The notes: generated by a model not told the origin, from the letters alone. Positions 29,223-39,905 are shown, counted from the stretch's first letter. The stretch: DNA of 62,616 nucleotides from an uncultured Flavobacterium sp. (GCA_947631175.1 CANRKI010000002.1:1-62616), one strand, 5' to 3'. Translations and numbers: made by a program.

Positions 29223-29230
29223 TATTTTTG
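29223..29230 (+). promoter_or_regulatory. TAnnTTTG element for the tandem GNAT genes
   Basis: TATTTTTG with TTG at 29206-29208 (14-nt gap, shorter than usual). The first GNAT gene starts at 29268. Confidence 0.4.
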
Positions 29231-29267
29231 ATTATGAATACAAATTTGAATTTAAAAACTAATAGCT

Positions 29268-29552
29268 ATGGAAATTAAACAAAATAACAACGAAAAAAAC
29301 GGTTTTTTTGAAGCTTATATTGATCAAGGTTTAGCTGGAAGAATGAGTTATACTTGGGCTGGCTCTGATAAATTTATTATTGACAGTACTCAAGTAATGG
29401 AAGGTTTTAACGGTAAAGGAGTTGGAAAGGAATTATTAGCGGCTACAGTAGTTTATGCTCGTGAAAATAATTTTAAAATTATGCCGCTTTGTCCGTTTGC
29501 TAAAGCTGGTTTTGATAAAAATCCTGATTACAATGATGTTTTACTAAAATAA
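29268..29552 (+). CDS. small YjdJ-like GNAT N-acetyltransferase, first of tandem pair
   Basis: A 94-residue minimal GNAT domain of the COG2388 type: FFEAYIDQGLAGRMSYTW is followed by the acetyl-CoA-binding turn GFNGKGVGKELL and a conserved C-terminal MPLCPFAK. The substrate is unknown. The second copy of the same family starts 5 nt after its stop, with the matching motifs GKGVATAII and MPLCPMVF, so the pair arose by tandem duplication or paralogous recruitment. Confidence 0.85.
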   Translation: MEIKQNNNEKNGFFEAYIDQGLAGRMSYTWAGSDKFIIDSTQVMEGFNGKGVGKELLAATVVYARENNFKIMPLCPFAKAGFDKNPDYNDVLLK

Positions 29553-29557
29553 AAACA

Positions 29558-29875
29558 ATGAAAGAGGAATATGTAGATTTACAGGTGGTTAAAAACACAG
29601 GAAATAATCGATTTGAGCTAACTGTTGAACAACATACAGCTTTTATTGATTATAAAGAAACAGATGGTGTTATAAAACTTATTCATACCGAAAGTCCTGC
29701 TGAATTAGCTGGTAAAGGTGTTGCAACAGCAATTATTGAAAAAACTTTGGTTTATTTAGAAGAAAATAGCTACACACTGATGCCTTTATGTCCGATGGTA
29801 TTTGCTTACATTAAAAAACATCCTGAATGGAAAAGAATTGTAGACTTAAATTTTAACGGTATCGAAAATTTATAA
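29558..29875 (+). CDS. small YjdJ-like GNAT N-acetyltransferase, second of tandem pair
   Basis: A 105-residue GNAT domain. The order is beta strands with FELTVEQHTAFIDYKE, the acetyl-CoA loop LAGKGVATAIIEKTL, then YTLMPLCPMVFAYIKKHPEW, where the Cys-Pro motif is typical of this subfamily. It is distinctly diverged from its neighbour, so the two probably have different partners. Transcription ends in a bidirectional terminator shared with the TPR gene. Confidence 0.85.
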   Translation: MKEEYVDLQVVKNTGNNRFELTVEQHTAFIDYKETDGVIKLIHTESPAELAGKGVATAIIEKTLVYLEENSYTLMPLCPMVFAYIKKHPEWKRIVDLNFNGIENL

Positions 29876-29877
29876 AA

Positions 29878-29906
29878 AAAGGGAAAGCGTTAAGCTTTCC
29901 CTTTTT
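29878..29906. terminator. bidirectional terminator between GNAT and TPR genes
   Basis: AAAGGGAAAGC / GCTTTCCCTTT, 5-nt loop, T tails on both strands. It serves the convergent genes ending at 29875 and 29909. Confidence 0.85.
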
Positions 29907-29908
29907 TG

Positions 29909-31219
29909 TTATTTATTTTTTAATGCTTTGTGTTTAGCATCCATATCTAAATTTCTGTATGTATTTAAAAGTAAGGCTTTTAAATCTTCAGATGGTTTAA
30001 TTTGGTATGCTTTTTCAAAGTAAGGTAATGCTAAAGTAAAGTTTTCTTTACGCTTTTTAGCTAAAGCATCATACTGAACTTGTTCTTTTTTAGACATTCC
30101 TAAAGCATTCATTTTATTTACAAGGTTTACATCATCAGCAATGTATAAAACACCTAAATTATTATATGAATTAAAATCTTGAGGATTTAACTCAATAGCT
30201 TTTTTATAATATTTAGCTGCATTTTCGGTATCCTTTGCATCAGCAGCAACTACACCTAAATTGTAATATAAAACAGCATCATTAGGTTTTAACGAAATAG
30301 CCTCTTGTACTAATTGAGAATATTTAGCTTTATCTCCTGCTTGGTAATATAAGTTAGCTTCTGCTAAAATTAAATCTGTATCTTTTGGATTTAATTTACG
30401 CGCCTCAGTCATCAAACCTTTTGCATCTTCCGTTTTGTTTTGGAACAATAAAATGTTTACCACATTTTTGTAAATTTCACCACGCTTAGATGCAACTTTT
30501 TCCTCGCTTGGTTTTTCGAAAACCTTTGTCCCAATAGCTTTATCTCTAGCCGCTTTTGTTTCAAAAGTCTCTTCTTGACCAGAAGCTTTGTTTACAGCTT
30601 TATAATAAACAGCTTCACCTGTATAACCAGAATCTAATAAATTTTTGTATAAAGTCACTGCTCTATCTAATTTATTATTTTGATGTGCTAAAACAGCTGC
30701 ATTGTATAAATATTCGCTTTTTGTATTGTTGATATCAAATAACGTTTCGAATCCTACAGAAGCTTCGTCTAACTTAGAGTTTTTGTAAGAATCCATTGTG
30801 ATTTGGTGTACAATTGATTCGAACTGAGCAAAAGTTTGATTTACTTTAGCTGAATATTCTTTTTTTGCTGTTGGATCATTCTTCTTAATATCTGCTAATT
30901 TTTTTACAATTTCAGATATTTTCGCTATTGGCAAATTTTGTTTGATTCCAGCAACACTAGTTGGATTTTTTTGATAATCAGCAAAAGCTTTTAAAACAGG
31001 TTGCATTGTTTTAAAATATTCTGCTGCTGCTTGATCTTCAGCTGATAATCCAGACATAGCGCTTAATGCATCTGAATTTTTAATGAATGAAGCTAAATCC
31101 TTTTCAGAAATTGATTGTTTGTCAGTCAATTTAGTTAAGGCTTTAATTTCTGATTTTTGAGCGTAATTTGCTGCAGATACTAAAAGCGCTACAGCTAAAA
31201 TTGAATATCTAATTTTCAT
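29909..31219 (-). CDS. secreted tetratricopeptide-repeat protein
   Basis: A 436-residue protein with signal peptide MKIRYSILAVALLVSAANYAQ and at least five TPR-like helical pairs. The clearest are PNDAVLYYNLGVVAADAKDT and PQDFNSYNNLGVLYIADD at about 300-360. It is probably a periplasmic protein-protein interaction scaffold. It begins 17 nt after gyrA on the same strand, and this gyrA-TPR order is familiar in Flavobacteriia. No enzymatic domain is visible. Confidence 0.85.
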   Translation of the reverse strand: MKIRYSILAVALLVSAANYAQKSEIKALTKLTDKQSISEKDLASFIKNSDALSAMSGLSAEDQAAAEYFKTMQPVLKAFADYQKNPTSVAGIKQNLPIAKISEIVKKLADIKKNDPTAKKEYSAKVNQTFAQFESIVHQITMDSYKNSKLDEASVGFETLFDINNTKSEYLYNAAVLAHQNNKLDRAVTLYKNLLDSGYTGEAVYYKAVNKASGQEETFETKAARDKAIGTKVFEKPSEEKVASKRGEIYKNVVNILLFQNKTEDAKGLMTEARKLNPKDTDLILAEANLYYQAGDKAKYSQLVQEAISLKPNDAVLYYNLGVVAADAKDTENAAKYYKKAIELNPQDFNSYNNLGVLYIADDVNLVNKMNALGMSKKEQVQYDALAKKRKENFTLALPYFEKAYQIKPSEDLKALLLNTYRNLDMDAKHKALKNK

Positions 31220-31236
31220 GGGATTAAGATTTATTT

Positions 31237-33828
31237 TTATTCTTGTTCAGAAGATTCGTTTTCATCCTCAACGTCCTCTTCTTCCTCTTCTAATTCTTCG
31301 TCTGGAAAATCCAAAAGTTCTTGATGTTCAGTAGGAACTACAATTGGATTACCATCTTCATCTAATGCAGGTTCAAGTTCGTCATCTCCTTCTTCGCGCA
31401 TTACTTTTGCAACAGCGGCGATAGCGTCGTTTCCTTTAATATTTATTAAACGTACTCCTTGTGTATTTCGGCCCATTACACGTAAATCAGAAACTTTTAA
31501 ACGAATTGTTAAGCCCGAACGGTTAATAATCATTAAGTCATCAGTATCTTTTACATCTCCAATAGAAACAAGTTGCCCTGTTTTATCAGTAATGTTCATA
31601 GCTTTAACTCCTTTACCTCCACGATTTGTTTCGCGATAAACTGATAATGCCGAACGTTTTCCGTATCCATTTTCAGAAACTACTAAAATTTCAGACTCTA
31701 AATCCGATACAGAAACCATGCCAATTACTTCATCTGATTCAGTCGCTAAAGTAATACCTCGAACTCCTGATGCTGTACGTCCCATAGCACGTGTTTTTTT
31801 CTCATCAAAACGAACCATTTTACCCGATTTTAATGCGATTAACACATGACTTTCTCCGTTTGTTAACTTAGCAGCGAATAATTCGTCATCTTCTTTAATC
31901 GTAATTGCATTAATACCGTTTAAACGCGGACGTGAGTATTGTTCTAATGGCGTTTTCTTAACTTGACCTTGTTTTGTTGCCATGATTACATAATGAGAAT
32001 TTATGTATTCTTGGTCTTTAAGATCTTGTGTACAGATAAAAGCTTTTACTTTATCATCGTTCTCGATATTGATTAAGTTTTGAATTGCTCTACCTTTAGA
32101 TGTTTTAGAACCTTCTGGAATTTCGAAAACACGCATCCAGAAACATTTTCCTTTTTGAGTAAAGAACAACATATATTGGTGGTTTGTAGCCACATACATA
32201 TGCTCTAAGAAATCTTGATCACGAGTACCTGCTGATTTTTGTCCTACTCCTCCTCTGTTTTGTGTTTTGTATTCTGAAAGTGAAGTACGTTTGATGTAAC
32301 CTGCATGAGAAATTGTAATTACAACTTGCTCATCGGCGATTAAATCTTCGATCGAAACATCTCCTCCAGCATACTCAATTACAGATCGACGAGCATCACC
32401 GTATTTATCACGTATTTCAATTAATTCCTCTTTAATTAAATTCATACGTAATTCTTTAGAAGCTAATAATTCTTTTAAATGATTGATTAACTTCATTATT
32501 TCGTCGTACTCTGCGCGTAATTTATCTTGCTCTAATCCTGTTAATTGGCGTAAACGCATCTCAACAATAGCACGAGCTTGAATTTCTGAAAGTGTAAAAC
32601 GTTCAATTAAACGAGTACGCGCTTCGTCTCCATCTTTAGAAGAACGAATAATTGCAATTACCTCGTCAATATTATCCGAAGCGATGATTAAACCTTCTAA
32701 AATGTGAGCACGTTCTTCAGCTTTACGTAACTCAAACTGAGCACGGCGTGTTACAACTTCGTGGCGGTGTTCAACAAAATGATAAATTAAATCTTTTAGA
32801 TTTAAAGTTTCTGGACGACCGTTAACTAAGGCAATATTATTTACCGAGAACGATGATTGTAATTGTGTGTATTTATATAACGTATTTAAAACAATGTTTG
32901 GCACTGCTTCACGCTTTAAAATATACACAATACGCATACCGTTACGGTCAGATTCATCACGAATGGTAGAGATTCCTTCAATTCTTTTATCATTAACTAA
33001 ATCAGCTGTTTTTTTAATCATTTCAGCTTTATTTACTTGATAAGGAATTTCTGTAACAATGATAGCTTCTTTACCATCTACCTCTTCAAAATGCGCTTTG
33101 GCACGTAAAACAACTCGACCACGACCTGTTTTAAAAGCCTCTCTCACACCTTCGTAACCATAAATGGTACCTCCTGTAGGGAAGTCAGGTGCTTTAATAT
33201 AGTTCATTAACTCATCAATAGTAATTTCATTATTATCAATGTAAGCTAATGTTCCGTCAACTACTTCTGTTAAGTTGTGTGGCGCCATATTAGTAGCCAT
33301 ACCTACTGCAATACCCGATGCTCCATTTACTAATAAGTTCGGAATTTTTGTAGGCATAACCTTAGGTTCTTCTAAGGTATCATCAAAGTTTAACTGAAAG
33401 TCAACTGTTTCTTTATCTAAATCTGCTAAAATTTCTTCAGCAATTTTTTTCATTCTAGCTTCGGTATAACGCATAGCCGCAGGGCTATCACCATCAACCG
33501 ATCCAAAGTTACCTTGTCCATCAACTAATGTGTAGCGCAATGACCAATCTTGAGCCATACGAACCATGGTATCATAAACAGAGCTGTCTCCGTGTGGGTG
33601 GTACTTACCTAAAACCTCTCCAACAATTCTAGCAGACTTTTTATGAGCTCTATTAGATAAAACTCCCAATTCATACATCCCAAAAAGAACTCTTCGGTGT
33701 ACCGGTTTTAAACCGTCTCTAACATCAGGCAAAGCTCTTGAAACAATCACAGACATTGAATAGTCAATGTATGACGATTTCATTTCGTCCTCAATGTTAA
33801 TAGGAATTAACTTTTCTCCTTCAGACAT
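31237..33828 (-). CDS. gyrA: DNA gyrase subunit A
   Basis: An 863-residue type IIA topoisomerase subunit that cleaves and rejoins DNA to introduce negative supercoils with GyrB. The active-site tyrosine is Y121 ([10 protein letters not shown]). The C-terminal wrapping domain carries repeated blades and a GyrA-box-like RGGKG. The protein ends in a very acidic tail ([20 protein letters not shown]), an extension seen in Bacteroidota. It is complete. The 266-nt gap to the divergent clpC holds both promoters, but only near-consensus -7 boxes are visible there. Confidence 0.98.
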   Translation of the reverse strand: MSEGEKLIPINIEDEMKSSYIDYSMSVIVSRALPDVRDGLKPVHRRVLFGMYELGVLSNRAHKKSARIVGEVLGKYHPHGDSSVYDTMVRMAQDWSLRYTLVDGQGNFGSVDGDSPAAMRYTEARMKKIAEEILADLDKETVDFQLNFDDTLEEPKVMPTKIPNLLVNGASGIAVGMATNMAPHNLTEVVDGTLAYIDNNEITIDELMNYIKAPDFPTGGTIYGYEGVREAFKTGRGRVVLRAKAHFEEVDGKEAIIVTEIPYQVNKAEMIKKTADLVNDKRIEGISTIRDESDRNGMRIVYILKREAVPNIVLNTLYKYTQLQSSFSVNNIALVNGRPETLNLKDLIYHFVEHRHEVVTRRAQFELRKAEERAHILEGLIIASDNIDEVIAIIRSSKDGDEARTRLIERFTLSEIQARAIVEMRLRQLTGLEQDKLRAEYDEIMKLINHLKELLASKELRMNLIKEELIEIRDKYGDARRSVIEYAGGDVSIEDLIADEQVVITISHAGYIKRTSLSEYKTQNRGGVGQKSAGTRDQDFLEHMYVATNHQYMLFFTQKGKCFWMRVFEIPEGSKTSKGRAIQNLINIENDDKVKAFICTQDLKDQEYINSHYVIMATKQGQVKKTPLEQYSRPRLNGINAITIKEDDELFAAKLTNGESHVLIALKSGKMVRFDEKKTRAMGRTASGVRGITLATESDEVIGMVSVSDLESEILVVSENGYGKRSALSVYRETNRGGKGVKAMNITDKTGQLVSIGDVKDTDDLMIINRSGLTIRLKVSDLRVMGRNTQGVRLINIKGNDAIAAVAKVMREEGDDELEPALDEDGNPIVVPTEHQELLDFPDEELEEEEEDVEDENESSEQE

Positions 33829-34094
33829 AGTATTTTTATTAATTTATTTTATTCTTTTTCAAAACGTGCTAATATACATATTTAAACTTGATTTTTCATC
33901 AAAATACACACAAAAAACTAAAAAAAATACTTACTAAAAAATACTTTTTTTTGTAAATTTCAGTTTATTTAATTTTCATATCTCATATTTTTTTTGTCTA
34001 TTAGCAGTTATACAAATATGACATAATAGCAGATTATTTTTTAGGTATAATATTTGTTACTTAATTGTTTATTATTAATTAATATATCGCTCAG

Positions 34095-36638
34095 ATGGAT
34101 GAAAATTTTTCAAAATCATTAAAGAACATAATCACGTATAGTAAGGAGGAAGCTTTACGTCTGGGGCATGAATTTATTGGAACAGAACATCTACTTTTAG
34201 GAATACTTAGAAATGGTAGAGGCTCGGCAATGGAACTAATTAAGTCTATGGAAATAGATTTAGGAATATTAAGAAAACGTATTGAAAATATAAATCTAAC
34301 TGTTGCAGACGACAGCTATTCGAGCAGTTATGATAAAAAAAGCATGTATCTGACTAGACAAGCAGAACGCGCGCTGAAAACCTCATTGCTTGAAGCTAAA
34401 TTCTTTCAATGCTCAGAAATCAAATCTGCGCATTTGTTTTTATGTATTTTAAAAAACGATAAAGATCCGATAACTGTATTGTTTTCTAATAGCTTTAACA
34501 TTGATTACGAACAAGCTAAAAATATATATTCGTCTATGAATATTGAAAATTTAACAGAATCATCAGACTTTCCAAGAAACGAAGCTTTTGGAGATCCTGA
34601 AAACGACGAAAAAGACAATCCTTTTACACAAAACACACCAAAATCCAATAAAAAATCTAAAACTCCTGTTCTAGATAATTTTGGTCGCGACTTAACCGAA
34701 TTAGCAGAACAAGGCAAACTTGATCCGGTAGTTGGACGTGAAAAAGAGATTGAGCGTGTATCGCAAATTTTATCGCGTCGTAAAAAAAATAACCCGCTAT
34801 TAATTGGGGAACCTGGTGTGGGTAAATCTGCAATTGCAGAGGGGCTTGCTCTTAGAATTGTTCAGAAAAAAGTATCTCGAATTTTATTCAACAAACGTGT
34901 TGTAACCCTTGATTTAGCAAGCCTAGTGGCTGGTACAAAATACCGTGGTCAGTTTGAGGAACGCATGAAAGCGGTTATGAATGAACTTGAAAAAAACACC
35001 GATATCATTTTATTTATTGATGAGATTCACACCATAGTTGGTGCTGGTGGTGCAACGGGTTCGTTAGACGCGTCTAACATGTTTAAACCAGCCTTAGCAC
35101 GTGGAGAAATTCAATGTATTGGTGCTACTACACTAGACGAATATCGCCAGTATATTGAAAAAGATGGTGCTTTAGAACGTCGTTTTCAAAAAGTAATTGT
35201 TGAACCAACAACAGTTGAGGAGACAATTATCATCTTAAACAATATCAAATCTAAATACGAAGATCACCATAACGTAGTTTATACGCCAGAAGCTATTGAT
35301 GCATGTGTGAAATTAACAAGCCGTTACATGACAGACCGTTTTTTACCAGACAAAGCTATTGATGCTTTAGATGAAGTAGGATCTCGTGTACATATTACAA
35401 ACATCTCTGTTCCTAAAGAAATTTTAGATCTTGAAAAAAGCTTAGAAGAAGTTCGTGCAAACAAAGATCAAATGGTGAAAAAACAAAAATTCGAAGAGGC
35501 AGCTCAACTTAGAGATGATGAACGAAAAATTGAAAAAAGCCTGGCTACCGAACAAGAGAAATGGGAAAACGACTCAAAAATAAACCGCATTACCGTGACT
35601 GAAGATGATGTTGCTGATGTAGTTTCGATGATGACAGGAGTTCCTGTTAACAGAATTGCTCAAACAGAAAGTAACAAACTTGCTCAATTACCCGAATTAA
35701 TTAAAGGAAAAGTTATTGGACAAGATGAAGCTGTTTTAAAAATCGCAAAATCTATTCAACGTAACAGAGCTGGTTTAAAAGATCCTAATAAACCTATCGG
35801 TTCTTTTATCTTTTTAGGTCAAACCGGAGTTGGTAAAACACAACTAGCTAAGGTTATTGCTAAAGAATTATTTGATTCTGAAGATGCGCTTATTCGAATA
35901 GACATGAGTGAATACATGGAAAAATTCGCGATTTCTAGATTAGTTGGCGCACCTCCTGGCTACGTTGGTTATGAAGAAGGTGGACAATTAACCGAAAAAA
36001 TTAGACGTAAACCCTATGCGGTGGTTTTATTAGACGAAATCGAAAAAGCACACCCAGATGTATTTAATATGCTTTTACAAGTGTTAGATGACGGTCACTT
36101 AACAGACTCATTAGGTCGTAAAGTCGATTTCAGAAACACAATTATCATCATGACATCAAATATTGGGGCACGCCAATTAAAAGATTTTGGTACAGGTGTT
36201 GGTTTTGGAACCGCTGCCAAACAAGCACAACAAGGCGATATAGAAAAAGGTGTTATCGAAAATGCTCTTAAAAAAGCTTTCGCTCCCGAGTTTTTAAACA
36301 GAATCGATGATGTTGTTGTATTTAATGCTCTTGAACGTGAAGATATTGATAAAATTATTGATATCGAACTTCAAAAACTTTACAAACGCATTGCAGACTT
36401 GGGTTATACCCTACGTTTAACAAATAGCGCTAAAGATTTTATTGCTGAAAAAGGATTTGATAAACAATTTGGAGCAAGACCTCTAAAACGTGCTATACAA
36501 AAGTATATTGAAGATACACTAGCCGAGAAAATTATCACTTCTAAAATTCAAAATGGCGACGAAATTATTATGAACCTAGACACTGAAAAAACAGAATTAG
36601 TAGTCGAAATTAACAAAACCGAGAAATCAGCCCAATAA
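34095..36638 (+). CDS. clpC: ATP-dependent Clp protease ATP-binding subunit ClpC
   Basis: An 847-residue AAA+ unfoldase. The two Clp_N repeats are at about 5-140, the first AAA module has Walker A K244 (GEPGVGKS), a UVR motif lies in the middle ([17 protein letters not shown]), the second AAA module has K581 (GQTGVGKT), and the ClpB_D2-small domain ends the protein. The UVR motif and absence of the long ClpB coiled coil identify ClpC. It feeds substrates to ClpP. A terminator follows, so it is a single-gene unit. Confidence 0.95.
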   Translation: MDENFSKSLKNIITYSKEEALRLGHEFIGTEHLLLGILRNGRGSAMELIKSMEIDLGILRKRIENINLTVADDSYSSSYDKKSMYLTRQAERALKTSLLEAKFFQCSEIKSAHLFLCILKNDKDPITVLFSNSFNIDYEQAKNIYSSMNIENLTESSDFPRNEAFGDPENDEKDNPFTQNTPKSNKKSKTPVLDNFGRDLTELAEQGKLDPVVGREKEIERVSQILSRRKKNNPLLIGEPGVGKSAIAEGLALRIVQKKVSRILFNKRVVTLDLASLVAGTKYRGQFEERMKAVMNELEKNTDIILFIDEIHTIVGAGGATGSLDASNMFKPALARGEIQCIGATTLDEYRQYIEKDGALERRFQKVIVEPTTVEETIIILNNIKSKYEDHHNVVYTPEAIDACVKLTSRYMTDRFLPDKAIDALDEVGSRVHITNISVPKEILDLEKSLEEVRANKDQMVKKQKFEEAAQLRDDERKIEKSLATEQEKWENDSKINRITVTEDDVADVVSMMTGVPVNRIAQTESNKLAQLPELIKGKVIGQDEAVLKIAKSIQRNRAGLKDPNKPIGSFIFLGQTGVGKTQLAKVIAKELFDSEDALIRIDMSEYMEKFAISRLVGAPPGYVGYEEGGQLTEKIRRKPYAVVLLDEIEKAHPDVFNMLLQVLDDGHLTDSLGRKVDFRNTIIIMTSNIGARQLKDFGTGVGFGTAAKQAQQGDIEKGVIENALKKAFAPEFLNRIDDVVVFNALEREDIDKIIDIELQKLYKRIADLGYTLRLTNSAKDFIAEKGFDKQFGARPLKRAIQKYIEDTLAEKIITSKIQNGDEIIMNLDTEKTELVVEINKTEKSAQ

Positions 36639-36644
36639 AAAACT

Positions 36645-36681
36645 AAAGATCAAGGAATTAAACCCTTGATCTTTTTTTATT
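36645..36681 (+). terminator. terminator after clpC
   Basis: The 11-bp stem AAAGATCAAGG / CCTTGATCTTT is followed by TTTTATTTTTTT. Confidence 0.88.
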
Positions 36682-36748
36682 TTTTTATCATAAAATAATT
36701 TTTTCATAATATTAAACCTTTATATTAGCGCCCTAAATATTACTGTTT

Positions 36749-38116
36749 GTGATTAATAAACTCATTGTAGGAAGCGAAGAATGGTGTAGTATAACTTCAC
36801 TAAACATTCCAAGCATTAAAGTTAGAATAGACTCTGGGGCAAAAACTTCAGCCCTACACGCTATTAATATCGTTCCATTTCAAAAATCAAATGAGAACTG
36901 GGTAAAATTCGATGTCAACCCGCTTCAAAAAAACAACAATATAAGCATACATTGCGAAGCTAAAGTCATCGATAAACGCATCATAAAAAGCAGTTCAGGT
37001 GCACGCGAGCTACGTCACGTAATCCAAACCGAAATCGAATTTGGTGGCATGACCTGGGATATTGAGCTTACCTTAACCAATCGCGATTCCATGGGATACC
37101 GTATGCTACTTGGGCGCGAGGCCATGGCTGGTAGATTAATTGTAGATCCCGAACAAAATTTTTTACAAGGAGAACCTAATAAAGAAAAATTAAAAGAATT
37201 TTACTACAGAGGAGATACACCCGACAAAAAATTACGCATTGGATTATTAGCCTCAAACCCCGAACTGTATAGTAACAAACGAATTATCGAAGCTGGTGAA
37301 CAACTTGGACACGAGATGCACTTTTTAAACATAAAAGATTGTTATATAAAACTTGACTCTAATAATCCCGAAATTCACTATCGTAACGGACAAGTATTAA
37401 GTGGTTTTGATGCCGTAATTCCGCGCATCAGACCAAGCATGACCTATTACGGCTGTGCTTTACTTAGACAATTCGAAGCCCTAAAAATATTTTGTTTAAA
37501 CGGTTCAATGTCTATCTCACAATCCAGAGACAAACTATATGCCCTACAACTATTTTTAAAAAACAATATCGAAATCCCAACAACCGGATTTGCAAACTCG
37601 CCACTAAACACTAGCGATTTAATCTCAATGGTTGGCGGAGCGCCTTTAATTATCAAATTATTAGAAGGAACGCAAGGTAAAGGCGTAGTTTTAGCCGAAA
37701 CCAATCAAGCCGCAGAAAGCGTAATCAACGCATTTAAAAGCTTAAATGCAAATATTTTAGTTCAAGAATTTATAAAAGAAGCCAAAGGAAAGGACCTGCG
37801 CCTTTTTGTGGTCGACGGTAAAGTAGTTGCAACCATGGAGCGCACTGCTGCCGAAGGCGAGTTTAGGGCCAACATACACATGGGTGGTACGGGCGCGTCT
37901 ATAAAAGCAACTGCCGAAGAAAAGCGCATTGCCATAAAAGCAGCAAAAACATTCAATCTAAAAGTTGCTGGTGTAGATATCATCCGTTCTAAAAAAGGCC
38001 CACTTTTACTCGAGGTAAACTCCTCTCCAGGACTCGAGGGCATCGAAGGCGCTACACAAAAAGACATTGCGATCAAACTAATAAAAGCAATCGAAAAAAA
38101 CCTACGTTGGAAATAA
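36749..38116 (+). CDS. rimK: RimB-RimK fusion: zinc-protease-like domain plus ATP-grasp glutamate ligase
   Basis: A 455-residue protein with GTG start (36749), required to keep the full N-terminal domain. Residues 1-145 are a RimB/DUF785-type aspartic-protease fold (VRIDSGAKTSALHA). Residues about 160-455 are an ATP-grasp ligase of the RimK type (LEGTQGKGVVLAE, MERTAAEGEFRANIHMGG, LLLEVNSSPGLEGIEG), which adds glutamates to the C-terminus of ribosomal protein S6. The fusion joins the ligase to its putative processing partner in one chain. S6 itself is not in the window. It is followed by its own terminator. Confidence 0.88.
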   Translation: MINKLIVGSEEWCSITSLNIPSIKVRIDSGAKTSALHAINIVPFQKSNENWVKFDVNPLQKNNNISIHCEAKVIDKRIIKSSSGARELRHVIQTEIEFGGMTWDIELTLTNRDSMGYRMLLGREAMAGRLIVDPEQNFLQGEPNKEKLKEFYYRGDTPDKKLRIGLLASNPELYSNKRIIEAGEQLGHEMHFLNIKDCYIKLDSNNPEIHYRNGQVLSGFDAVIPRIRPSMTYYGCALLRQFEALKIFCLNGSMSISQSRDKLYALQLFLKNNIEIPTTGFANSPLNTSDLISMVGGAPLIIKLLEGTQGKGVVLAETNQAAESVINAFKSLNANILVQEFIKEAKGKDLRLFVVDGKVVATMERTAAEGEFRANIHMGGTGASIKATAEEKRIAIKAAKTFNLKVAGVDIIRSKKGPLLLEVNSSPGLEGIEGATQKDIAIKLIKAIEKNLRWK

Positions 38117-38123
38117 ACACACA

Positions 38124-38156
38124 AACACTTCATACCTTGTATGAGGTGTTTTTTTA
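38124..38156 (+). terminator. terminator after the RimB-RimK gene
   Basis: The 12-bp stem AACACTTCATAC / GTATGAGGTGTT (one G-U), 3-nt loop, then seven T. Confidence 0.85.
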
Positions 38157-38160
38157 TGGC

Positions 38161-38250
38161 AATCCCTAGGGGTCGGGCTGTCGCCGTCGCTACTACTCCA
38201 TTACATTCCGTAGTGAGCTCCACAAGGCTACCATCCCTATTGCGCGCTGC
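38161..38250 (+). repeat. palindromic intergenic repeat, family B copy 2
   Basis: A GC-richer island inside an AT-rich gap. It opens AATCCCTAGGGGTCGGGCTG, has a central CATTCCGTAGTGAGCTCC region, and closes CTACCATCCCTATTGCGCGC. The outer parts match the inverted copy at 28458-28528. The rest of the 38117-38439 gap holds the RimK terminator and the OmpW promoter. Confidence 0.6.
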
Positions 38251-38402
38251 AAAAACATTTTAAACAATTCAAAAATAACAATATGATATTTATCATATAA
38301 CTAAATACTTGAAAAACAGAAATGTAAAATAAAAATACACTGCATATTTATTCAAAAACTCACTTTCTGATAAATGTCATATTTCCCTTTATTCACCTCA
38401 CC

Positions 38403-38410
38403 TACATTTG
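38403..38410 (+). promoter_or_regulatory. TAnnTTTG element for the OmpW-like gene
   Basis: TACATTTG lies 30 nt before the ATG at 38440. TTT rather than TTG is found at -33. Confidence 0.5.
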
Positions 38411-38439
38411 TACTGTAAATCATTAATACTTACATCACT

Positions 38440-39135
38440 ATGAAAAAAATTGTATTATCATTAGTATCTTTATTAAGTGTTAGTTCTGCTGTTTATGCAC
38501 AAGAAACAACAACTGAAAACTCTAACCCTTCTGATTTTAAACATTGGCAAATTAGATTAAGAGGTGTTGGCGTTGTTCCAAACGAAAGTGCTACAGTTGG
38601 AGTAATTGGCGGAGATGTTAACATCGCAAATCAATTTATTCCAGAATTAGACATTACCTATTTCTTTACAAAAAACATTGCAGCCGAATTGATTTTAGGA
38701 ACAACAAAACACAATGTAAACACTGTAGGTTCTGATATTTCTGCTATTGGAGGTCCAACAAGTACAAACATTGACCTAGGTTCGGTTTACTTACTTCCTC
38801 CTACCCTAACAGTACAATATCACTTTTATCCAGGAAAAGACAATGTAGTAAAACCATACATAGGTGCAGGTGTTAACTATACTATTTTCTATAACGAAAA
38901 AGCAGGAAACACCGTTGCTGATATAAAATATGATAACGCATTTGGTATTGCTACGCAAATTGGTGCCGATTTTAACATTACCGATAACTTCTTTTTAAAT
39001 GTAGATGCTAAATACATCTTCTTAAAAACAGACGTTACTGTTGATGCTACAAATTTAGCAAGTGGATTAACAATCCCAGCCGACGTAAAAATTAATCCAT
39101 TATTATTAGGTTTTGGTGTTGGTTACAGATTCTAA
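38440..39135 (+). CDS. OmpW-family outer membrane protein
   Basis: A 231-residue protein with signal peptide MKKIVLSLVSLLSVSSAVYA and an eight-stranded barrel pattern. Family landmarks are IPELDITYFFTKNIAAELIL, YHFYPG followed by KPYIGAGVNYTIFY, and an aromatic C-terminus (GVGYRF). OmpW forms a small hydrophobic channel for nonpolar molecules. It stands alone, with its own promoter and a tandem-repeat region downstream. Confidence 0.9.
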   Translation: MKKIVLSLVSLLSVSSAVYAQETTTENSNPSDFKHWQIRLRGVGVVPNESATVGVIGGDVNIANQFIPELDITYFFTKNIAAELILGTTKHNVNTVGSDISAIGGPTSTNIDLGSVYLLPPTLTVQYHFYPGKDNVVKPYIGAGVNYTIFYNEKAGNTVADIKYDNAFGIATQIGADFNITDNFFLNVDAKYIFLKTDVTVDATNLASGLTIPADVKINPLLLGFGVGYRF

Positions 39136-39154
39136 TTAAGATACATTTTCCCAT

Positions 39155-39364
39155 CCAAATTTCTAACCTAAATATAATGTAAACTAAAGAATCCCAAATT
39201 CTACAGTTTAAACCTAATACAAAAAAAGCTCAAATTTCATAGTTTAACCTAAATATATAAACTAAAATCCCAAATTCTAGTTTAACCTAAATATATAAAC
39301 TAAAATCCCAAATTCTAGTCTAACCTAAATATATAAACTAAAATCCCAAATTCTAGTTTAACCT
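39155..39364. repeat. 38-bp tandem repeats downstream of the OmpW-like gene
   Basis: Three near-identical 38-bp units (39243-39280, 39281-39318, 39319-39356) of the form TTTAACCTAAATATATAAAC plus TAAAATCCCAAATTCTAG, then a partial unit, preceded by more degenerate copies from about 39155. Neighbouring units can pair as AAACTA..TAGTTT hairpins. One unit differs at its second base (TCTAACC). No coding potential. This fills the 39136-39489 gap together with the hairpins to its right. Confidence 0.9.
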
Positions 39365-39405
39365 ATTATCTCCATAATTAAATTCCTTTTTAATTAGCTA
39401 CAAAA

Positions 39406-39438
39406 AAAAGCTACTCCAATAATTTGGAGTAGCTTTTT
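39406..39438. terminator. bidirectional terminator between OmpW repeat region and ferredoxin gene
   Basis: AAAAGCTACTCCAA / TTGGAGTAGCTTTT, 4-nt loop, T runs on both strands. A second hairpin, TAACAAACTAA / TTAGTTTGTTA, lies at 39452-39484 close to the ferredoxin stop. Confidence 0.8.
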
Positions 39439-39489
39439 TATTAATTATGTATAACAAACTAACCTAAAAAAGATTAGTTTGTTAAAAGT

Positions 39490-39840
39490 TTACTCGTTAT
39501 GTAAAAATGATTGACGTGCTAATAAAGTCTCCTCAGACTCTACGTGATTATCATCTGGCACACAACAATCAACTGGGCAAACTGCAGCACATTGTGGCTC
39601 CTCATGGAAACCTTTACATTCTGTACATTTACCAGGTACAATGTAATAATAGTCATCAGAAATAGGAGTTTGTGGCGCATCTGCATCTACCGTACTTCCG
39701 TCAGGTAAAACAAGGGATCCTGTTAATGCTGTACCATCTTTATATCTCCAGTCATCAGCTCCCTCATAAATGGCAGTGTTTGGACATTCTGGTTCACAAG
39801 CACCGCAGTTGATACATTCATCAGTAATAATGATTGCCAT
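39490..39840 (-). CDS. 4Fe-4S dicluster ferredoxin
   Basis: A 116-residue ferredoxin. I take the ATG at 39840 because [20 protein letters not shown] is the family's N-terminus. An upstream in-frame ATG would add nine atypical residues. The first cluster motif is C9-x2-C12-x2-C15-x3-C19P. The second, C-TEC-...[10 protein letters not shown], carries an extended loop typical of this clade. It transfers electrons in the cytosol. It is divergent from the LuxC-like reductase gene by 65 nt, a frequent pairing in Flavobacteriaceae. Confidence 0.93.
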   Translation of the reverse strand: MAIIITDECINCGACEPECPNTAIYEGADDWRYKDGTALTGSLVLPDGSTVDADAPQTPISDDYYYIVPGKCTECKGFHEEPQCAAVCPVDCCVPDDNHVESEETLLARQSFLHNE

Positions 39841-39905
39841 AGCTATTTTATTTATAAATTTGTACAAAAATACAATCTAATCAATTTATACACAAGTTCA
39901 CGACC

